Positions 36,774-63,796 of a stretch of 64,000 nt of DNA are shown here, piece after piece (position 1 is the first letter of the stretch; every line of letters begins with the position of its first letter). The notes beneath the pieces are model-generated. The model was not told the origin of the DNA. It did not search any database and worked only from the letters and a program-made list of their open reading frames with translations. Both the position numbers and the translations under genes were made by a program. Origin of the DNA: Megalonaias nervosa (taxonomy: Eukaryota; Mollusca; Bivalvia; Unionida; Unionidae); contig JAECUM010004995.1 in assembly GCA_016617855.1 (NCBI GenBank), positions 55,729 to 119,728 of the forward strand, in the 5' to 3' direction.

Positions 36774-38020
36774 TCAAAAGTCGAGGATCACTTCTCTCAG
36801 ACTGTTGATATCAAGGGTATTGTTAAATCGGTCAATATGATCACATTCACCATGTTCTTGAGGATTAGTTCAAATGTATGTTCCAAAAGAGTTATCATGG
36901 CTTGGTAGGGTAAAATGTCCTTCATCACTGCCCTGGTGTTGTGTGATATTAAATTATCACGAACAGTATCTTCCTGCACAATTATGGCACAAGCTGCCGT
37001 AGGTACTGTTGGTACTCAATTGATAGCTTCAAGCAGTCAGGTACAATCTCGAGTAATTTTTCAGGGCGAAAAATGGATCAAAGGGTATGGTACACAACGT
37101 TTGCTCTCTCGGGTGACTTCAGTCATGGCAACATTGTAGTGATGTAAGTGGAAACGGTTTTGATCAGTAGCTCCGTTGAGAGATGCATTGCGATGCATTG
37201 CTGACAATACGTATCAATGAAACATTTATGGAACTTACCGTAGAACATTTCGATCTTGGATAGGAATCCAGAGGCAATATTACAAGTTTTGACTTCCGCT
37301 CATCGTAAGGGATAATTTGTCGTGCTTTTGATAGTGTCTGATTCTTTAGGTAAGACTTCGACACGTCACATACGGTCTGGATTTTTAGATTCTGGAGTTG
37401 AAAACGTTCTCTTGAGTGACGAAATGAACAACAGTATACTTCAGTTCAGCCCCAAACGTACATTTACTCCTTTTAACAAATAATTGCATTGCAAACAAAG
37501 GTCTAATGTGAAAGATCCATCATTTCAAAATTATGCCATTATTTGATTTTCTTTTGCTAAATCCTTCCCTGTGAGAGTCTTCTTCCTCTGTCAACTAAGT
37601 GTCGTTGAACGCACTGAATGTGTTAGGTTTCCACACCACACCATCATCTAAGTGTGTGTGCAAGGCTTCGTTTCCGAAAGTCAGTAGATTCGATTGGTAA
37701 GCTCAGTAAGGATAAGTGTCCATGGTCCTGCTGACGATTTTCTTGCTCAGATACAAATGCAACTTAATTGAATAAAGAGTGCACGCAGTTGTTGAATTGA
37801 ACCACTCTAGTATCTGCACCTGGATTTGTATTGTCAGTTTTGATGACTTTCGCTTTCAGGTACAGATGACTGTTATTAAGATCTATGAAGTCATCGTTTG
37901 CTCTTTGATTTCAAATTAGATGGGGACTGATGTCGTAAAAGAGAATATGGGATGAACTTCTACCCACTGAGACTCGCGCTTCGTCATCAAAACAGATCCA
38001 GTTATGTCTTGGAACATTGA
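36774..38020 (-). pseudogene. Decayed virus-like structural gene (Polinton/adintovirus penton-like, 'F54H12.2-like')
   Basis: Reading the minus strand from about 38020 to a TGA at 36774-36776 reveals pieces of one protein scattered over three frames. An N-terminal WVEVHPI is followed by NSHLYLKAKV with NTNPGA, then LLKGVNVRLGL, and a C-terminal NNTLDINSLREVILDF just before the stop. From memory, this order and spacing match the minor capsid (penton-type) protein of Polinton/Maverick and adintovirus elements, which animal genome annotations often name F54H12.2-like. Many stops and frame changes rule out expression. I have not attempted to rebuild it. Length (about 1.25 kb) suits the family. 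Confidence 0.6.
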
Positions 38021-38331
38021 CAAGAATCGCTGTGCATCATTTACAAACAGAACATCCACCCCCCCAAAAAAAACCCACAAAAAAGAGAAAAAAGTTAAAT
38101 CATCAATATTCTTTTTCTTGCCATGTCTCTATGGCCCTAATGTCCTTGCTGCTGCGAAGAGAATTAACAATTGCTTCGATTGGAGTGTGAAATAAATGTA
38201 TAGGTATTTCTCGGGGTCAAAAGAGTTCTGTTCTTGCCTGGATCAACACATTTTCCCATGCATTCATTAACGCTTGTTTTGGGGTTAAGACACTTTGGAT
38301 TAAGTATTTTCCTTACGTCATGACAGCATCT

Positions 38332-39125
38332 TCAAAGGATGCAAGCCTGGCGAACAAAAGGTTTAAAGACGGACGCCACAGTACGTGATGATGATGATCG
38401 ATCCCTGCTACTACTATTTGATTTCTTGGAAACTGATTTCAAATATGCTCGTGTAATGTGTGCGTCGATTGTTCTTGCAACCCTTGTCATACATTGTGGA
38501 GACTGATGTTGGCTTTGGTTGCACGAGAGAATTTTTGAATTCCTATTTAGTCTGAAGCATGAGCATAATGTACGCATACTGCTGTTCAATAGCTTAGCCA
38601 ATGCTCGATGCACTTAAATTCGTGAGGTAATTTGATTGCGATGCATTAAGTGTCCAAAGAGTAATAGTTATCTTTCCTTGACAACTGTCTTCATTCTCTC
38701 TTTTTTCGTCTGCTACAGAGAATGTTAACATTATATATTTGAGACCATCTTTCATTTTTCGTCAAATCGATGTAGTTGAAGATACCAGTATTTCTGCAAA
38801 ACGTTGGGATATTGGTAATTTAGCAGATGGAGTTTGGCAATCTTCTAATTTCTATCCTCTCTCGTTTTCATCCATTGCAGCGGCAGCATCTGACGCCGTC
38901 TTTGTAGCTGCTGTTTCTTTCCCATAAAATTCTTGAAATCTCTGAGAGAATATTTGGCTGACTCGTCTAAGCTTTCTGGTGAAACAGTTGAAGACGCTGC
39001 AATAATTGTCCGTATTGTTGCGATTTTTTTTGTTTCTGACAAGACTGAGCTATCAATTAACGAGCGTAACGTTTGTTATAAGTTTGCTGTCTCAGTCACA
39101 TTAGGATTGGCTGTTCTTACCAACG
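38332..39125 (-). pseudogene. Further decayed coding fragments of the same virus-like block
   Basis: Minus-strand open pieces at 38332-38613 (Arg/Ser-rich, RSSSSRTVASVFKPF) and 38845-39125 (LSETKKIATIRTIIAASSTV, then a basic MGKKQQLQRRRQ) have the same orientation as the penton-like relic and the basic-protein relic and lie between them. I cannot assign either to a named family. Position and shared decay suggest they were genes of the same element. Confidence 0.35.
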
Positions 39126-39301
39126 CTGGTGTTTGATCCACCGTTTGTAAGGAAGTAATGCTAATTTTTGCCCTACCATAAGATCAACGTGCATAATATT
39201 GATGTCCTTCCAAAACGTACCGCCCTTTTTATTTTTATTTCAACACTCTTCATAAAAGAAGACCGGTTATAGCTCATAACATTTTATCAGAGACTTTACG
39301 T

Positions 39302-39531
39302 AGCAACGGTAGCTATGAACATCAGCAGAAATCCTCGTTGTTGAACAAACACATTTTTCTTGTGATTGGAGGTTTCTTTTTCACCATTTGTCGAAGAAGG
39401 TGACGACGTCGTCCTAATCGCTGTTTCTGCGACTTGGTCAAGTGAACGGTTCCTGTCAAGACGTTCAAACAACATTTACATATTGTATCGATGATTTCTT
39501 TAGGATCCTTGAGAATGATCTGTTTTTGCAT
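39302..39531 (-). pseudogene. Decayed basic virion-protein-like gene (Polinton/adintovirus 'PX'-type)
   Basis: The minus-strand frame at 39531-39322 reads an EIIDTICKCCLNVLTGTVHL region followed by LTKSQKQRLGRRRHLLRQMV and a Lys-rich stretch. The expected 'QRGGFL'-type tail is visible just beyond in a different frame (QQRGFLL), so one frameshift separates them. This arrangement (Cys-containing helix, basic K/R ladder, Gly-Phe-Leu end) is what I recall for the small adenovirus-core-like protein of adintoviruses and Polintons. About 75 residues, the expected size. Assignment is by memory of the motif only. Confidence 0.55.
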
Positions 39532-39726
39532 AGTGGTTGAATGAGGAGCAATGCTATTTTTCCGTGGTTCTTTTTTGGAGGAATTTTTGTGTCGAAGATG
39601 CTGTGATTATGAACCCTTTAGGGAGGACATCTTGTCCGGAAATGTGAGGAAAACCCTGTCCAAACTTTTTATTTCATACGTGGACATGTGTCAACTGTTG
39701 TTGGGACGTTGTACCGGCTTAACGTT

Positions 39727-40400
39727 TCACAATGAACGAGACAACGAATTTGACGTCAATTGACTAAATCGCACGAGTTCTCGTTTAGACAGATCCCGCA
39801 AAGTTTGTAACAAATATCTTCTGTCTTGCGCTATTTCCTTTGGATGTGTTATTTTAATTGGGCCAGTAACAGCAGGAATCACAGTCGAAGTGGAAGAGTA
39901 ACAAAGGACAATTAGAGTCATGTCGGCTGCGTCTTCAACAAATTGGGAAATACCTGTCGTAAATCGGTTTGGCTGACATAATCAATAATGGAGTTAAGGA
40001 GGAGGAGACTGCGGATATCGGTGTGACTACAGGTCGAGATTTCCGTGAGTACGTGAGCATTCTGTCTGCATTGTCAACCTTTCTTAAGGGTATAATCATA
40101 GTCTTCTTCTTCTTTTATGTTTTCGTGGGAGATGATTTTGAGTGTGGTCTATTTTCAACTCGTGCAGAGAATAGTTGTATTTTATATATTCTCTTATGCA
40201 TAAACATTCTCTTCTTCGTATAGTATTATTTCTTTTTATCTTTCTCTTCTTAGTTTATTTTCTCTACTTGAGACTCACCTTTTTGTCCTTATACTTGCTT
40301 TATGAATCTCGATACTCGAATTTCATGACCCGATTTTCGCGTTTTTCAACTCGATACACGCTACTGGAAGTAAAGCTTGCAAGTACTCTAAAGACCTAAA
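39727..40400 (-). other. Probable edge of the virus-like tract
   Basis: One further minus-strand piece (39921-39727, IKITHPKEIAQDRRYLLQTL) may belong to the block, but no family is recognised. Beyond about 40.2 kb the DNA is ordinary AT-rich sequence. Inverted termini of the element were not found at either side. Confidence 0.25.
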
Positions 40401-41424
40401 GGATTTTGCAGCGATGTACCGTTGTTTAATCAACAAGTACCTGTCATGTACTATGAGAATTTATGCAAAATACAAACGATGACGCATATATAGATATTTA
40501 AAAATTATAAACATCATTAATAAAATGCTGCTGTCTTGGAGTCAAGATGTATTCTTAAATCTTTCATAAACTTTTTGTATTCCCCAATTGTGACGGTGAG
40601 TGATATAGATAGACGAATATTTTTTAAAATAAAAAATACAAGTTAGTACGCACCTTGGCATACTTAGCTGATTAGAACATTAGGCTTTGAGTTCATCATT
40701 TGAACTAATATTTGATGTTTATTTTACAATCTTTTTCAGTACAAAGTTGTACATTTTAAACATTACAGCAAGAAATTAGGACAATTTACAAACAAATCTG
40801 GTTCTCGTTTCTCCTTGGAGTGGTGTGATCTTTCATGATCGTAGATTATTCAAGTTTAAGAAGGGGAAAGTAGAAATTTTAGATACTAAAATAATTAAAA
40901 AAAAGAGCCTTCGTGAAAGGACGTTTTTTAAATTTCATTTTCATTCTGATTTGGAAGAATATAATAAACGTAAGTGAAAAATCTCTTGATTTCTATTATT
41001 ATTATTATTATTATTATTATTACACAGGCACACAATCGGGAGAGGGTTGATTTTATTGTTTGGCACCAATGGATCAGAAACTCTTTTCTGAGAGATTTAG
41101 ATGACCTTGAAAGAGTCTTTGTTTTGAAAATAATTAATCCATTAATGGATTTTCCATCATTCACTGCAACTATCTAGTTGTTTTTCCTCATCTGAGGCCA
41201 CCACTGCTGACATCGTCGATGTCGTTCTTGCTGTCTTTGCTGCAAGTGATGACGATGACGACGATTTTGAGGGGGGGGGGCAAGCTTGGTTTCTTTCTCC
41301 TCGACTGACAAAGATGTTTCTTATTACACCGTCATCTCCATATTGTCATACAGAATTTGATGCATGGATGAATGTGTATTAATAATCATAATATACACCC
41401 AATTCTCCACCCACATTTGTTTTG
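40401..41424 (+). other. Non-coding interval with (TTA)n and G10 runs
   Basis: A (TTA)n microsatellite at about 40994-41022 and a poly-G run near 41271. No exon was recognised. Confidence 0.5.
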
Positions 41425-41665
41425 GACCGCTCCGGTGGCCTAGTGGTTATAGCGTCCGCCCCGGATGCGGGAAGTCGCGGATTCGAACCCCAGCCGAGTC
41501 ATACCAAAGACTTACAAAAATGGTACATGCAGCTGAGTCTCTATTCACTCAGCATTAAGAGGTCTAGTGTTAGGGCTGGTCGGCCTGGTGTGAGGATAAT
41601 GGGTGGGACATGATGCTACAAGTCTGCGGCATGATGCCCCAGTGCTAGACATCACTATAAACTGT
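41425..41665 (+). repeat. tRNA-derived SINE, family B
   Basis: It has a strong head: cggtggcctagtggttatag (A box), then gtccgccccggatgcgggaa and a textbook B box ggattcgaacccc. The body runs through 'ccaaagacttacaaaaatgg' to a 'ccagtgctagacatcactat' end. It is the least diverged tRNA-like head in the window. The extended non-tRNA body rules out a plain tRNA gene. Confidence 0.85.
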
Positions 41666-42094
41666 CACACTGCAGACACCGTAGCGATATGACTGAAACA
41701 TTGTTAAAGCTACGTTAAAAAAATCCAAATCCATATCCAAACATTTGTTTTGTTTGTAATGGTGAGTGTTTGAATGATAAAAGTATGTGCTTGTTTGTAA
41801 GGACATTTGGAAAATTGTACGATTATTGAATGACTTTTGCGACAGAGCTGTACACTGTGACCGTAACATATCCGGTTTTTAAGTTGTAGAGCAAAAACGA
41901 TATTGTGAAAGACAGACGACCGAACAGACGGTTGGACATAAACACGAAAATTATGTTCCACCGCTTTTTGCAAAAAGATGGTGGACAATAAGTGAAAGAC
42001 AGACATGCACATGGACCACTTTAACGAAGAGGAACATCACACAAATACATAATTTATTTATTTATTTGCTTATTTAACAAATTTCAGAAAGACA

Positions 42095-56398
<14,304 letters not shown>

Positions 56399-57256
56399 AC
56401 ATATTTTTAAAACTCTTTGTATTAAGGACCAAAGTAATTTTGAACAGAGCAATTTCACTTTGCTCCAAAAGAAAAAAAAAAAAACGTTTATATATATTCT
56501 TACGATGACAATCATGCTCCAACAAATATCATGGGAATAAGAGACATGTGGCGCGTAAAATTGAGAATGTAAGCCTGTTACATGGTTTTAGTGTATTTTA
56601 TTTCTACCTATTATTTGAATTTGGTTTACATATCAAGCTTCTGAAATGATGTGTGTGCGTGTGTGTCTGTATGAGTGTGCGAGATTACTCATGGAACAAT
56701 GTAACAGATGACTTGATGCTGTTGCTAGGTACTGATGTACTTAGTAATTGGTAAGAGTTTCAAACGGCAAGTGTAATATTAAAAATTTTTAAATATAATT
56801 TATACAGCGTTTAAAACTATCTACTGAAGAAAAAAGAAAATTAAAAACTGCTAGCTGGGTGATTCCTCGTCTTTGAACTCTTTAATAAGGCAGGCAAGGA
56901 TAGTTTATTTCTTTGAAGAACCACGCAAAACAATTCTGAATACTAACTTTACTATTCTTTTCATTGTCGTACCAGTATATTACTTTCAATCATTCGTATT
57001 GTAATCAACTGTCATCACTTTGCCGAAAATATACTTTTCTGAAAATCGACCGTCTTCATCATTTGATCACTTTCCGCGTCCTGTGTGGGTTATGTTTTAA
57101 TATATTATATATTGTGAGAAAGTCGGGATCGGGTTGCAGCCCATACTTATAATTACCGTCTCCCTTGCACATGGTAGTGTTATGATCATAAATATATTTA
57201 ATATACATGTACCAGAGTAAAGATTAATAATAATATATACATATACCACAGTAAAA

Positions 57257-57300
<44 letters not shown>

Positions 57301-58425
57301 CAATGGCAGAAAAAGTTTATTTATCATCTAATTGATTTGTTTATTCATTATAAGAAGTGTATTTTGTTCGTGCTCAGCGATCAAAATTTTTATTCCACTG
57401 ATAGCTGGCATGCTTAATATTGACATACCGACCTACCTTATATTTATAATTTAAGTAGAGTTTGTGTCTTATTATGTTCGAATATTTAATCACATCATAA
57501 TGCACAGGGAAAAATAAAATCAGTTGGAAAGACCGACAGATGGACAGACAGACAGACAGAAGCAATGCGTGAGTTTTATGATGATCAATACTATACATAT
57601 TTTTATAGTATTGATGGCAAACGTAGTGAAATTGTCTGCAGAAAAATATTTAATGTAATTACGCTCTTTATCAAACGAAAAATGAGCTGGATGTTTTGAT
57701 TTTTAATTAGTTTATTGATATCTCTGTTTTTCTAAAATGGTATTTTCGTTTCTTTTGAACTCATTAAAATTGTTGTGCAAGTTTTTCATTTTTATTTTTA
57801 TTTTTTGTTCATTATCATATCCATGAAATCTCTGGAAACCAGACTCCCTTATTCATATAAGACATTCTATCGATAATTCACAAGTAATTTATTTTCCTAT
57901 TTAAGCCACAAATGCTGCAACAGCAGAGAAAATAATATCTTCTAATACCGAAAATGCAATAATTGATCCAAAACATCTGCAAGCCCCTACCGTGAATTCT
58001 AATTTAAATAGTGTTATCCTCATTTCCTTTGTCTATGAATTCGCTTTTTTCCCGTTGCCATGTAGGTCCGAATACTTTGCAATAATTTCCTGACAAGAAC
58101 TGAAATGCTGCCTTCTCCCAGACCCGTCACCAAGTAGTGACACGTGATAAAAACTAAACACTTAGATCCATAATGCAAGTCGATGCACGGAATTCTGCGA
58201 TAATATGTGATAAATCAGATGACTTTGAAGAATCTTTGCTGACTGCGATAAGCCTTTAAAGAAAATGCTAACAAACAGCACGTGCCAACTACTTCCGGTT
58301 TCCTATTATGATATGTATATGCACCACTTTCTTTCTTGAGCTTGCACTGTAACTATCTAAATAATGAAAAGTGCAGTTCACGATAGATACGACTCAGTCT
58401 ATAAGAAAATGCGCATTTCACAATT
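56399..58425 (+). other. Intergenic region downstream of the alkylsulfatase gene
   Basis: It contains the probable 3' UTR, a (TAA)n microsatellite at about 57260-57298 and otherwise AT-rich DNA. No exon was recognised. Confidence 0.5.
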
Positions 58426-58426
58426 G

Positions 58427-58683
58427 TTGTTGTTGTTGTTGTTGTAGGGTTTAACGCCATTTTTCAGCACAAGATAGGTTATACATGGCGGCCAGTATAA
58501 ATAGTGGACGAAGAACCCAGGTTAACCCTGGAAAGAACCATCGACTCACGAGAAGCTACTGGCAAGCTTTCTCACTTACCCACATTGGCCGAATCTGAGA
58601 CTCGAACCCAAACAGAAATAGGTGAGGTGGCAGTGATCCGTAACGGGTATCGCTCTAGACCACTCGGCCACTCGGGGCCCCGC
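58427..58683 (-). repeat. tRNA-derived SINE, family A, copy 2 (inverted)
   Basis: Read on the minus strand: gtggccgagtggtctagagc (A box), a B-box-like gggttcgagtctcag, a body through 'agtagcttctcgtgag' and a 'gcgttaaaccctacaac' end with an AAC-type tail (here (TTG)n at 58427-58447). Segment order is identical to the copies at 25708 and 61709. Confidence 0.88.
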
Positions 58684-58993
58684 GCATTTCACCATATTAC
58701 CTGTGTTCTGTAGACACGAATTCAGGTTGTTTACACACGTGCAACAGCAGAATTGATAATTTGATTAGACATTTACCATGTAGTCTACACGTGTATTCAG
58801 AGTATGCTGACTATCTTGTAACGGAAAGCAAATAGTTCGAAAAATTCAGTAGATATTTTTTTAAATTGAGAATACAATTTATTTCAAGTTTATAAGATTA
58901 TTTTACACTTTACAATTCATTTTTGGTAAATTCCGAAACCACCTTCTACCACCAAACACTCACTTTTCAGGAGCAGTCATTAATTATAATAGT

Positions 58994-59981
58994 TTAAGCT
59001 TTGTAACCAATGGAGTCCCAGAATGTGCAATAGTCCGACCTATAATCATTTATTACGCTGCTTGATAGGGTCTGGAAATGCATGAGGGGCCATGCCTGGA
59101 AGCATCGTAACTTGGCCATTCTAATTCTACCGGATGTGGGCCATTGTTTGGGTTACCAGTAAAAGCGAAGTTTGCCCAATAAGACATCAACTGTGATGAC
59201 AAGTTTTCTTCATCAGCGGTGTATTTGAAATTTCCCAGAGAAACTGTGTAGAACACGTAGGGGAGCTCAGAACCATAGCACACATGGTGTTCGCAGAAGG
59301 AAAATGGCTCCCAACCCAAGAATGAGAAGGCGTGATCAAACGAGTACAACCAGACCGGACTTTTGTTCTTCTGGCTGAAAGACTGGCTAGCGTTTCTGGC
59401 AGTGCATGTGAATATAAAGTCAGTGGCAAGTTGAGCAAAGTGGTCACGAACATCTGTCTTGTTTTGCATCGGATATTGTTTTAAAATTTCCCGAATATGT
59501 GAAGGATAGACTGCAAACAGAACGGTCTCAAATGCTGCAGTCGATATTGGGGATTTCCATGTCAGATAAATATAGATTCGGGTCTCCTCGCTGAGAGAGC
59601 CGATGATAACTGGAATGTTTCGAATCTGTCTCTGGCGTATCGACTTCATGGGTTCCATGACAACCTCGTCACCATCAACTCGCGGACCTAAAGGTTCGAA
59701 GAATTCTAATACTTTCAATGACGTAATCTTTGACCTTGCTTCAGTTTCTGCTTTTGCAATTTGGTCTGCTGATTTGGATCTCAAGCATTGCACGTCACGA
59801 GAACTACAGTTCAGTAGATCTGCTATAGTGTTACCGAGAAATAGGTCATCGATGGTTTTCTTGTACGGGATGTCCAAAGGAGCGCTGTCTGTTATTGCTT
59901 TATGGAAGTAGGTGTCGCTTTTTGCGTTCATCAGATGTATGGAGATTGACTGAGCTCCTGACTTTGGCCAAAAAGGGTCAC
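58994..59981 (-). pseudogene. Esterase exon C
   Basis: Acceptor tattcttcaag at 59982. It opens VTLFG then Gln-Ser, then frameshifts; the frame that follows is open from 59931 to 59053. Conserved parts include ITDSAPLD, IPVIIGSLSEETR and LMSYWANFAFTGNPN. After a second frame change the tail HFQTLSSSVINDY, YCTFWDSIGY is readable up to TAA at 58994-58996. Confidence 0.9.
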
Positions 59982-59984
59982 CTT

Positions 59985-61135
59985 GAAGAATAAGAAATCG
60001 TATTTAAGGGATGACGTAGATGTTGATGCAGTAAGTGAAACCTATTTGTAAGAGATCGATAAGGTATTGTGCGATATCATTCTAATAAATTTAAAAACAT
60101 CTGATGTTTCGTTTTATATAACATGTCATATACTCAGAATGTTGTTGTTTTCTTTTTCAAAATCTGTACATTTGTATTCCTAGCCCCACTTCATTAAACG
60201 TCCCAAAATTGAGCACAATATTTCATTTATCTTTTTAATTTTGAAAAATGGTTCGAAAGCGTTGCCTGAAACGTATGTATTTACATATATAACAGGTTGT
60301 CGTAAAATTGATAAAGTTGTGAAACTTTATGTTAATCAGGTGCTATCAGACATGTACGCAGGATCAAACATTTAGCTTTCGTAGGTACTGAGGATAAGAC
60401 CATTACTGCCGACTGAGTCTAGATTAAAAGTACGGCCAGCATGTAAGTGGTAAAATAAATTAATCCTTTGTTTGTGTGCAAATTCAGACATTGTTTCACA
60501 GGTAAGACATTTTTCTAAATTCCCTATAAGGACAAATGAACAGACACAACATGCGTGTTATGTACTACTGTATCAGAGGTCTGGTAACTTGCTTTCTTCA
60601 CTACGTTACAAAGATGCAAATAAGGCAGGGTATCAAACTACAAATTTATAATGGAAACAATACATTGTCGCAGAGGGGCTGTAGTTCCAGTCAGTGTGAG
60701 TGATAGTCTAAAGCTTTTTGCAAACACAATTCGTGTTAGATAAAGTGGAAAAACGTGAAAATTGTGTACATTATAAGAAAAAGATACAAACTCAAGATCA
60801 TAAAATTGATTATGTCATGAAACCATCTCAAAATACTACTGTTTCCAATTCTGCGCAAAACGTGTTTATATTAAACAGAAGTAAATATTAGTGAAACTTA
60901 CAAAATCTCAACAGCTCTGCAGTAAACTGATATCAATTTAAGTAAACTTAACTAAACTGAAATGGAACAAAATGTAGCTACTGTTTGAAAACCTTTTGAA
61001 TGCATACATTTCGAGTGGTATTTACGTACATCAACGAAAGAAGTCAATTAAAAATAATTGCAGACAGAAAATTCCTCATATTACATCAAAATGATGTCTG
61101 TTTATTATTATTAGCTCCAATTTTTAGTTATTAAC
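59985..61135 (-). other. Esterase pseudogene intron (B to C)
   Basis: AT-rich with no exon or repeat recognised. Confidence 0.6.
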
Positions 61136-61266
61136 CTTTGAAGGATCTCCACCAAAGCTGCGTATGTTCTGGTTGACCCATATAAGGGCTTATCTTCGAT
61201 CCATTATACCATAGTTACCGCGGACGTCATCGGGTCCCGTCCCCGTGAACAGAAATCCGAGAGGGC
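61136..61266 (-). pseudogene. Esterase exon B with premature stop
   Basis: Acceptor ttgcag, donor TCAAAG|gttaat. GPLGFLFTGTGPDDVRGNYG is followed by IMDRR, a TAA, then ALIWVNQNIRSFGGDPSK in the same frame. Relatives usually have Gln-containing DQ and Q-A-L here, so CAA to TAA and CAA to CGA changes are likely. It enters in phase 1, exactly matching the end of exon A at 63797. Confidence 0.9.
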
Positions 61267-61708
61267 CTGCAATAGCGGAAATATATGTAGCGGTCATAGA
61301 AGGCGGCAAAGAAAGTATGATACTACTGAAGAAGGGTAGTGGCGTTAGAGTTATATTAAAAAAAATTGCGGTCATCTTTGATACATGTATTAAATCTTAC
61401 CCTTGTATATCATCCCCAGTTCATGATTAATTTATATTTGAAGCTGATTACATACCTTGAAAAAAATGTGCGCGATGTTCACGCTGGAAGTGATTGCAAT
61501 ATCACTGGTGAAGAAGAATAATATAGTTTACAGCTGAATCCCAAAGACAGGAATCGGTCAGGCAACATAAAATGATGTAAAATACTAAAAGAATATAAAA
61601 CCTAATACTATGTAAAAATAAAGATATTGCCTTGGTAAATGAAGACCAAAGGACAAAGGAGCTTGGTGTTTTGAACAATATCACCATCCAAACTTAAGAA
61701 AAAACTCC

Positions 61709-61957
61709 CAGAATTACCGAGTGGTCTAAAGCGCTCTCCGTTACGGATCACTGCCATTTCACCTCTGTCTGCGTGGGTTCGAGTCTCGGATTCGGCAAAT
61801 GTGGATATGTGAGAAAGCTTGCCAGTAGCTTCTCGTGGGGCGGTGGTTCTTTCTTGGGATTTCCCAGTTTCTTCCTCCACCATTAATACTGGCCGCCATG
61901 TATAGCCTATCGTATGCTGAAAAATGGCGTTAAGCCCTATAACAACAACAACCAGAA
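61709..61957 (+). repeat. tRNA-derived SINE, family A, copy 3
   Basis: Head taccgagtggtctaaagcgc, B-box-like gggttcgagtctcgg, body with 'gccagtagcttctcgtgg' and 'tttcttcctccaccattaat', then 'tggcgttaagccctataaca' and an ACA-rich tail. The most complete copy. It lies in the intron between esterase exons A and B. Confidence 0.9.
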
Positions 61958-63796
61958 TTACCAGTATTTATACTATAAACACATAGTATAGCTTCCGCCC
62001 TCATCCTTGGCAGCCTGTACCTTTCTACCGATTTTATAAACGAAAAGCATCAAGGATATAAAAAATGCACGAAACTTACCCATTTCATTCACTGATTTAT
62101 ACTTTCTAATAACTCGCCTGTCACCAAGCGGTCCCTAACATTATCAAATTCTTCGCGTTTTAAACCAAACGGAAGTTTTCACTGTAAAGAAGGGGTATTC
62201 TGTCATTTTTCGTTTGCTGGAAGAGCCCATGGTCAGCGAAGGTGTCGATGCAAGGCATACACATACACAGTAGATAAATAGTTTGTCGTCTGCATACAAT
62301 GTCTACAATATATAATTCTAACATTTTCACAAAAATTACAACAAAAAGGGGAAAGTATGCCGTTAATCTGAACGTTACGAAATTATTCCGAGCTTACGGA
62401 ACACAATGAACTGTTGAAATTCCGTTAGGTTTGAAATGCGAGGAACGTGACAATGTTAGGAACCCTTTGGTGACAATCGAGTTAGAAACTATACATCAGT
62501 GAATAAAATGAGTAAGTTTTGTGTATTTTTTATATCCTTGATGCTTTTCGTTTTTTCAGTGGGCAGAGTGGTACGAGCTGCGGGGGGGGGGTATGCTGAA
62601 ACTATAGTAGTGCAAGTGTGACAACACCTCTCCACCCTATTAGAGTCATTTGCCTAAAAATACGCGTGCATTTATTGTTGTTGTTCTGTTTTTATAATTT
62701 AAAAAACTTGTGTGTGTGCGGTTTTTTTTGGGTGGGATGGTTACAGCGTGTGGGTGAAGATTGGTGGTGGTGGTGGTGTGACGAAGCGTCAAACTTCTGT
62801 GTCGGCCCCATGTCTGTTAGAGTCCAATGTTTTAATGAGCAAAGGTAGGTGTAACGTAGATACTTCCGGTCCATGGATTCCTGTAGAAAGGTTTTAGATG
62901 GTGTACTGCTTAAAAGAAAAGCTGACTCGCCACATTCGATTTGACCCATAGTTATCCGGGAATTTTGCGTAATTATGATAATATCTGTTGAATCGCTGGG
63001 CGTAATTTTTCCAGTCATCTTGGGATCTAAAAGGGGGGATAGTTGGATAGGGAGGAGGCGTGAAATCGTGCTTGCACTCCTTGTTTATATGTTATACTAA
63101 AGATATGATATTTCGTTCGAGCTTTATATTCTAAAAAAATTCGTGTTTTGGTTAAATAGACGAAACGTAAAACTCCTGTGATTAAACTCTAAATTTTCTG
63201 ACATATGAGGGACCACAGACCAATTGCTGGCAACGGTAGCAGGTATAACGTAATGAGAGACCTACAGAAAGTTTGTCGGACATTCAGTTCTAATGTCCTT
63301 ATCCTATGCAGTCTATGATACACAAACTATCATAATATTTTCATTTTTCAACCATTTTTCATGAAAGTTTCAGTGTATAGTCAAATCTAATAATGCTTTA
63401 CACTGACGTAATTGTCTAAATAAAAAAGTTTGATCTTTTAAGATACGCCATGCTAATGAGTTAGCGCGGTTTTCTCAGGTCAGATGTGATAACTGAAAGC
63501 GATTTATGCATGGGATTTCACAGATAAAAATCCGTTATAGCTGACAGTCCACATTGCACACACAATACTTAAAACAATTAAGATAATTGACTTTTATACT
63601 ATAGAGGCATCCCTCCCTGTTAATTCTGAATCTGTACCTCAATGTTTCGAAAGAAAAATAGTACTCAGTAAAAATTTAGTAAATCAGACGTACGTACATC
63701 AGTAACTCTTTGTCGAGTATATGAATCCATCGAGAACTGAGATCTTCAATTTTCTTACTTCAAACGAAAAGTTGGCTTTACAGTAATTGTTCTTAT
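61958..63796 (-). other. Esterase pseudogene intron (A to B), remaining part
   Basis: Contains a poly-G run near 62582 and short GT/GGT stretches near 62765. No exon was recognised; frames at 62618-63018 are low-complexity. Confidence 0.5.

Noticed and set aside
41425..41500. Possible functional tRNA gene
   Set aside because: The A and B boxes are good, but the sequence continues into a SINE body and I cannot form a complete acceptor stem at the required spacing.
59603..59911. 102-codon plus-strand frame
   Set aside because: Antisense shadow of esterase exon C.
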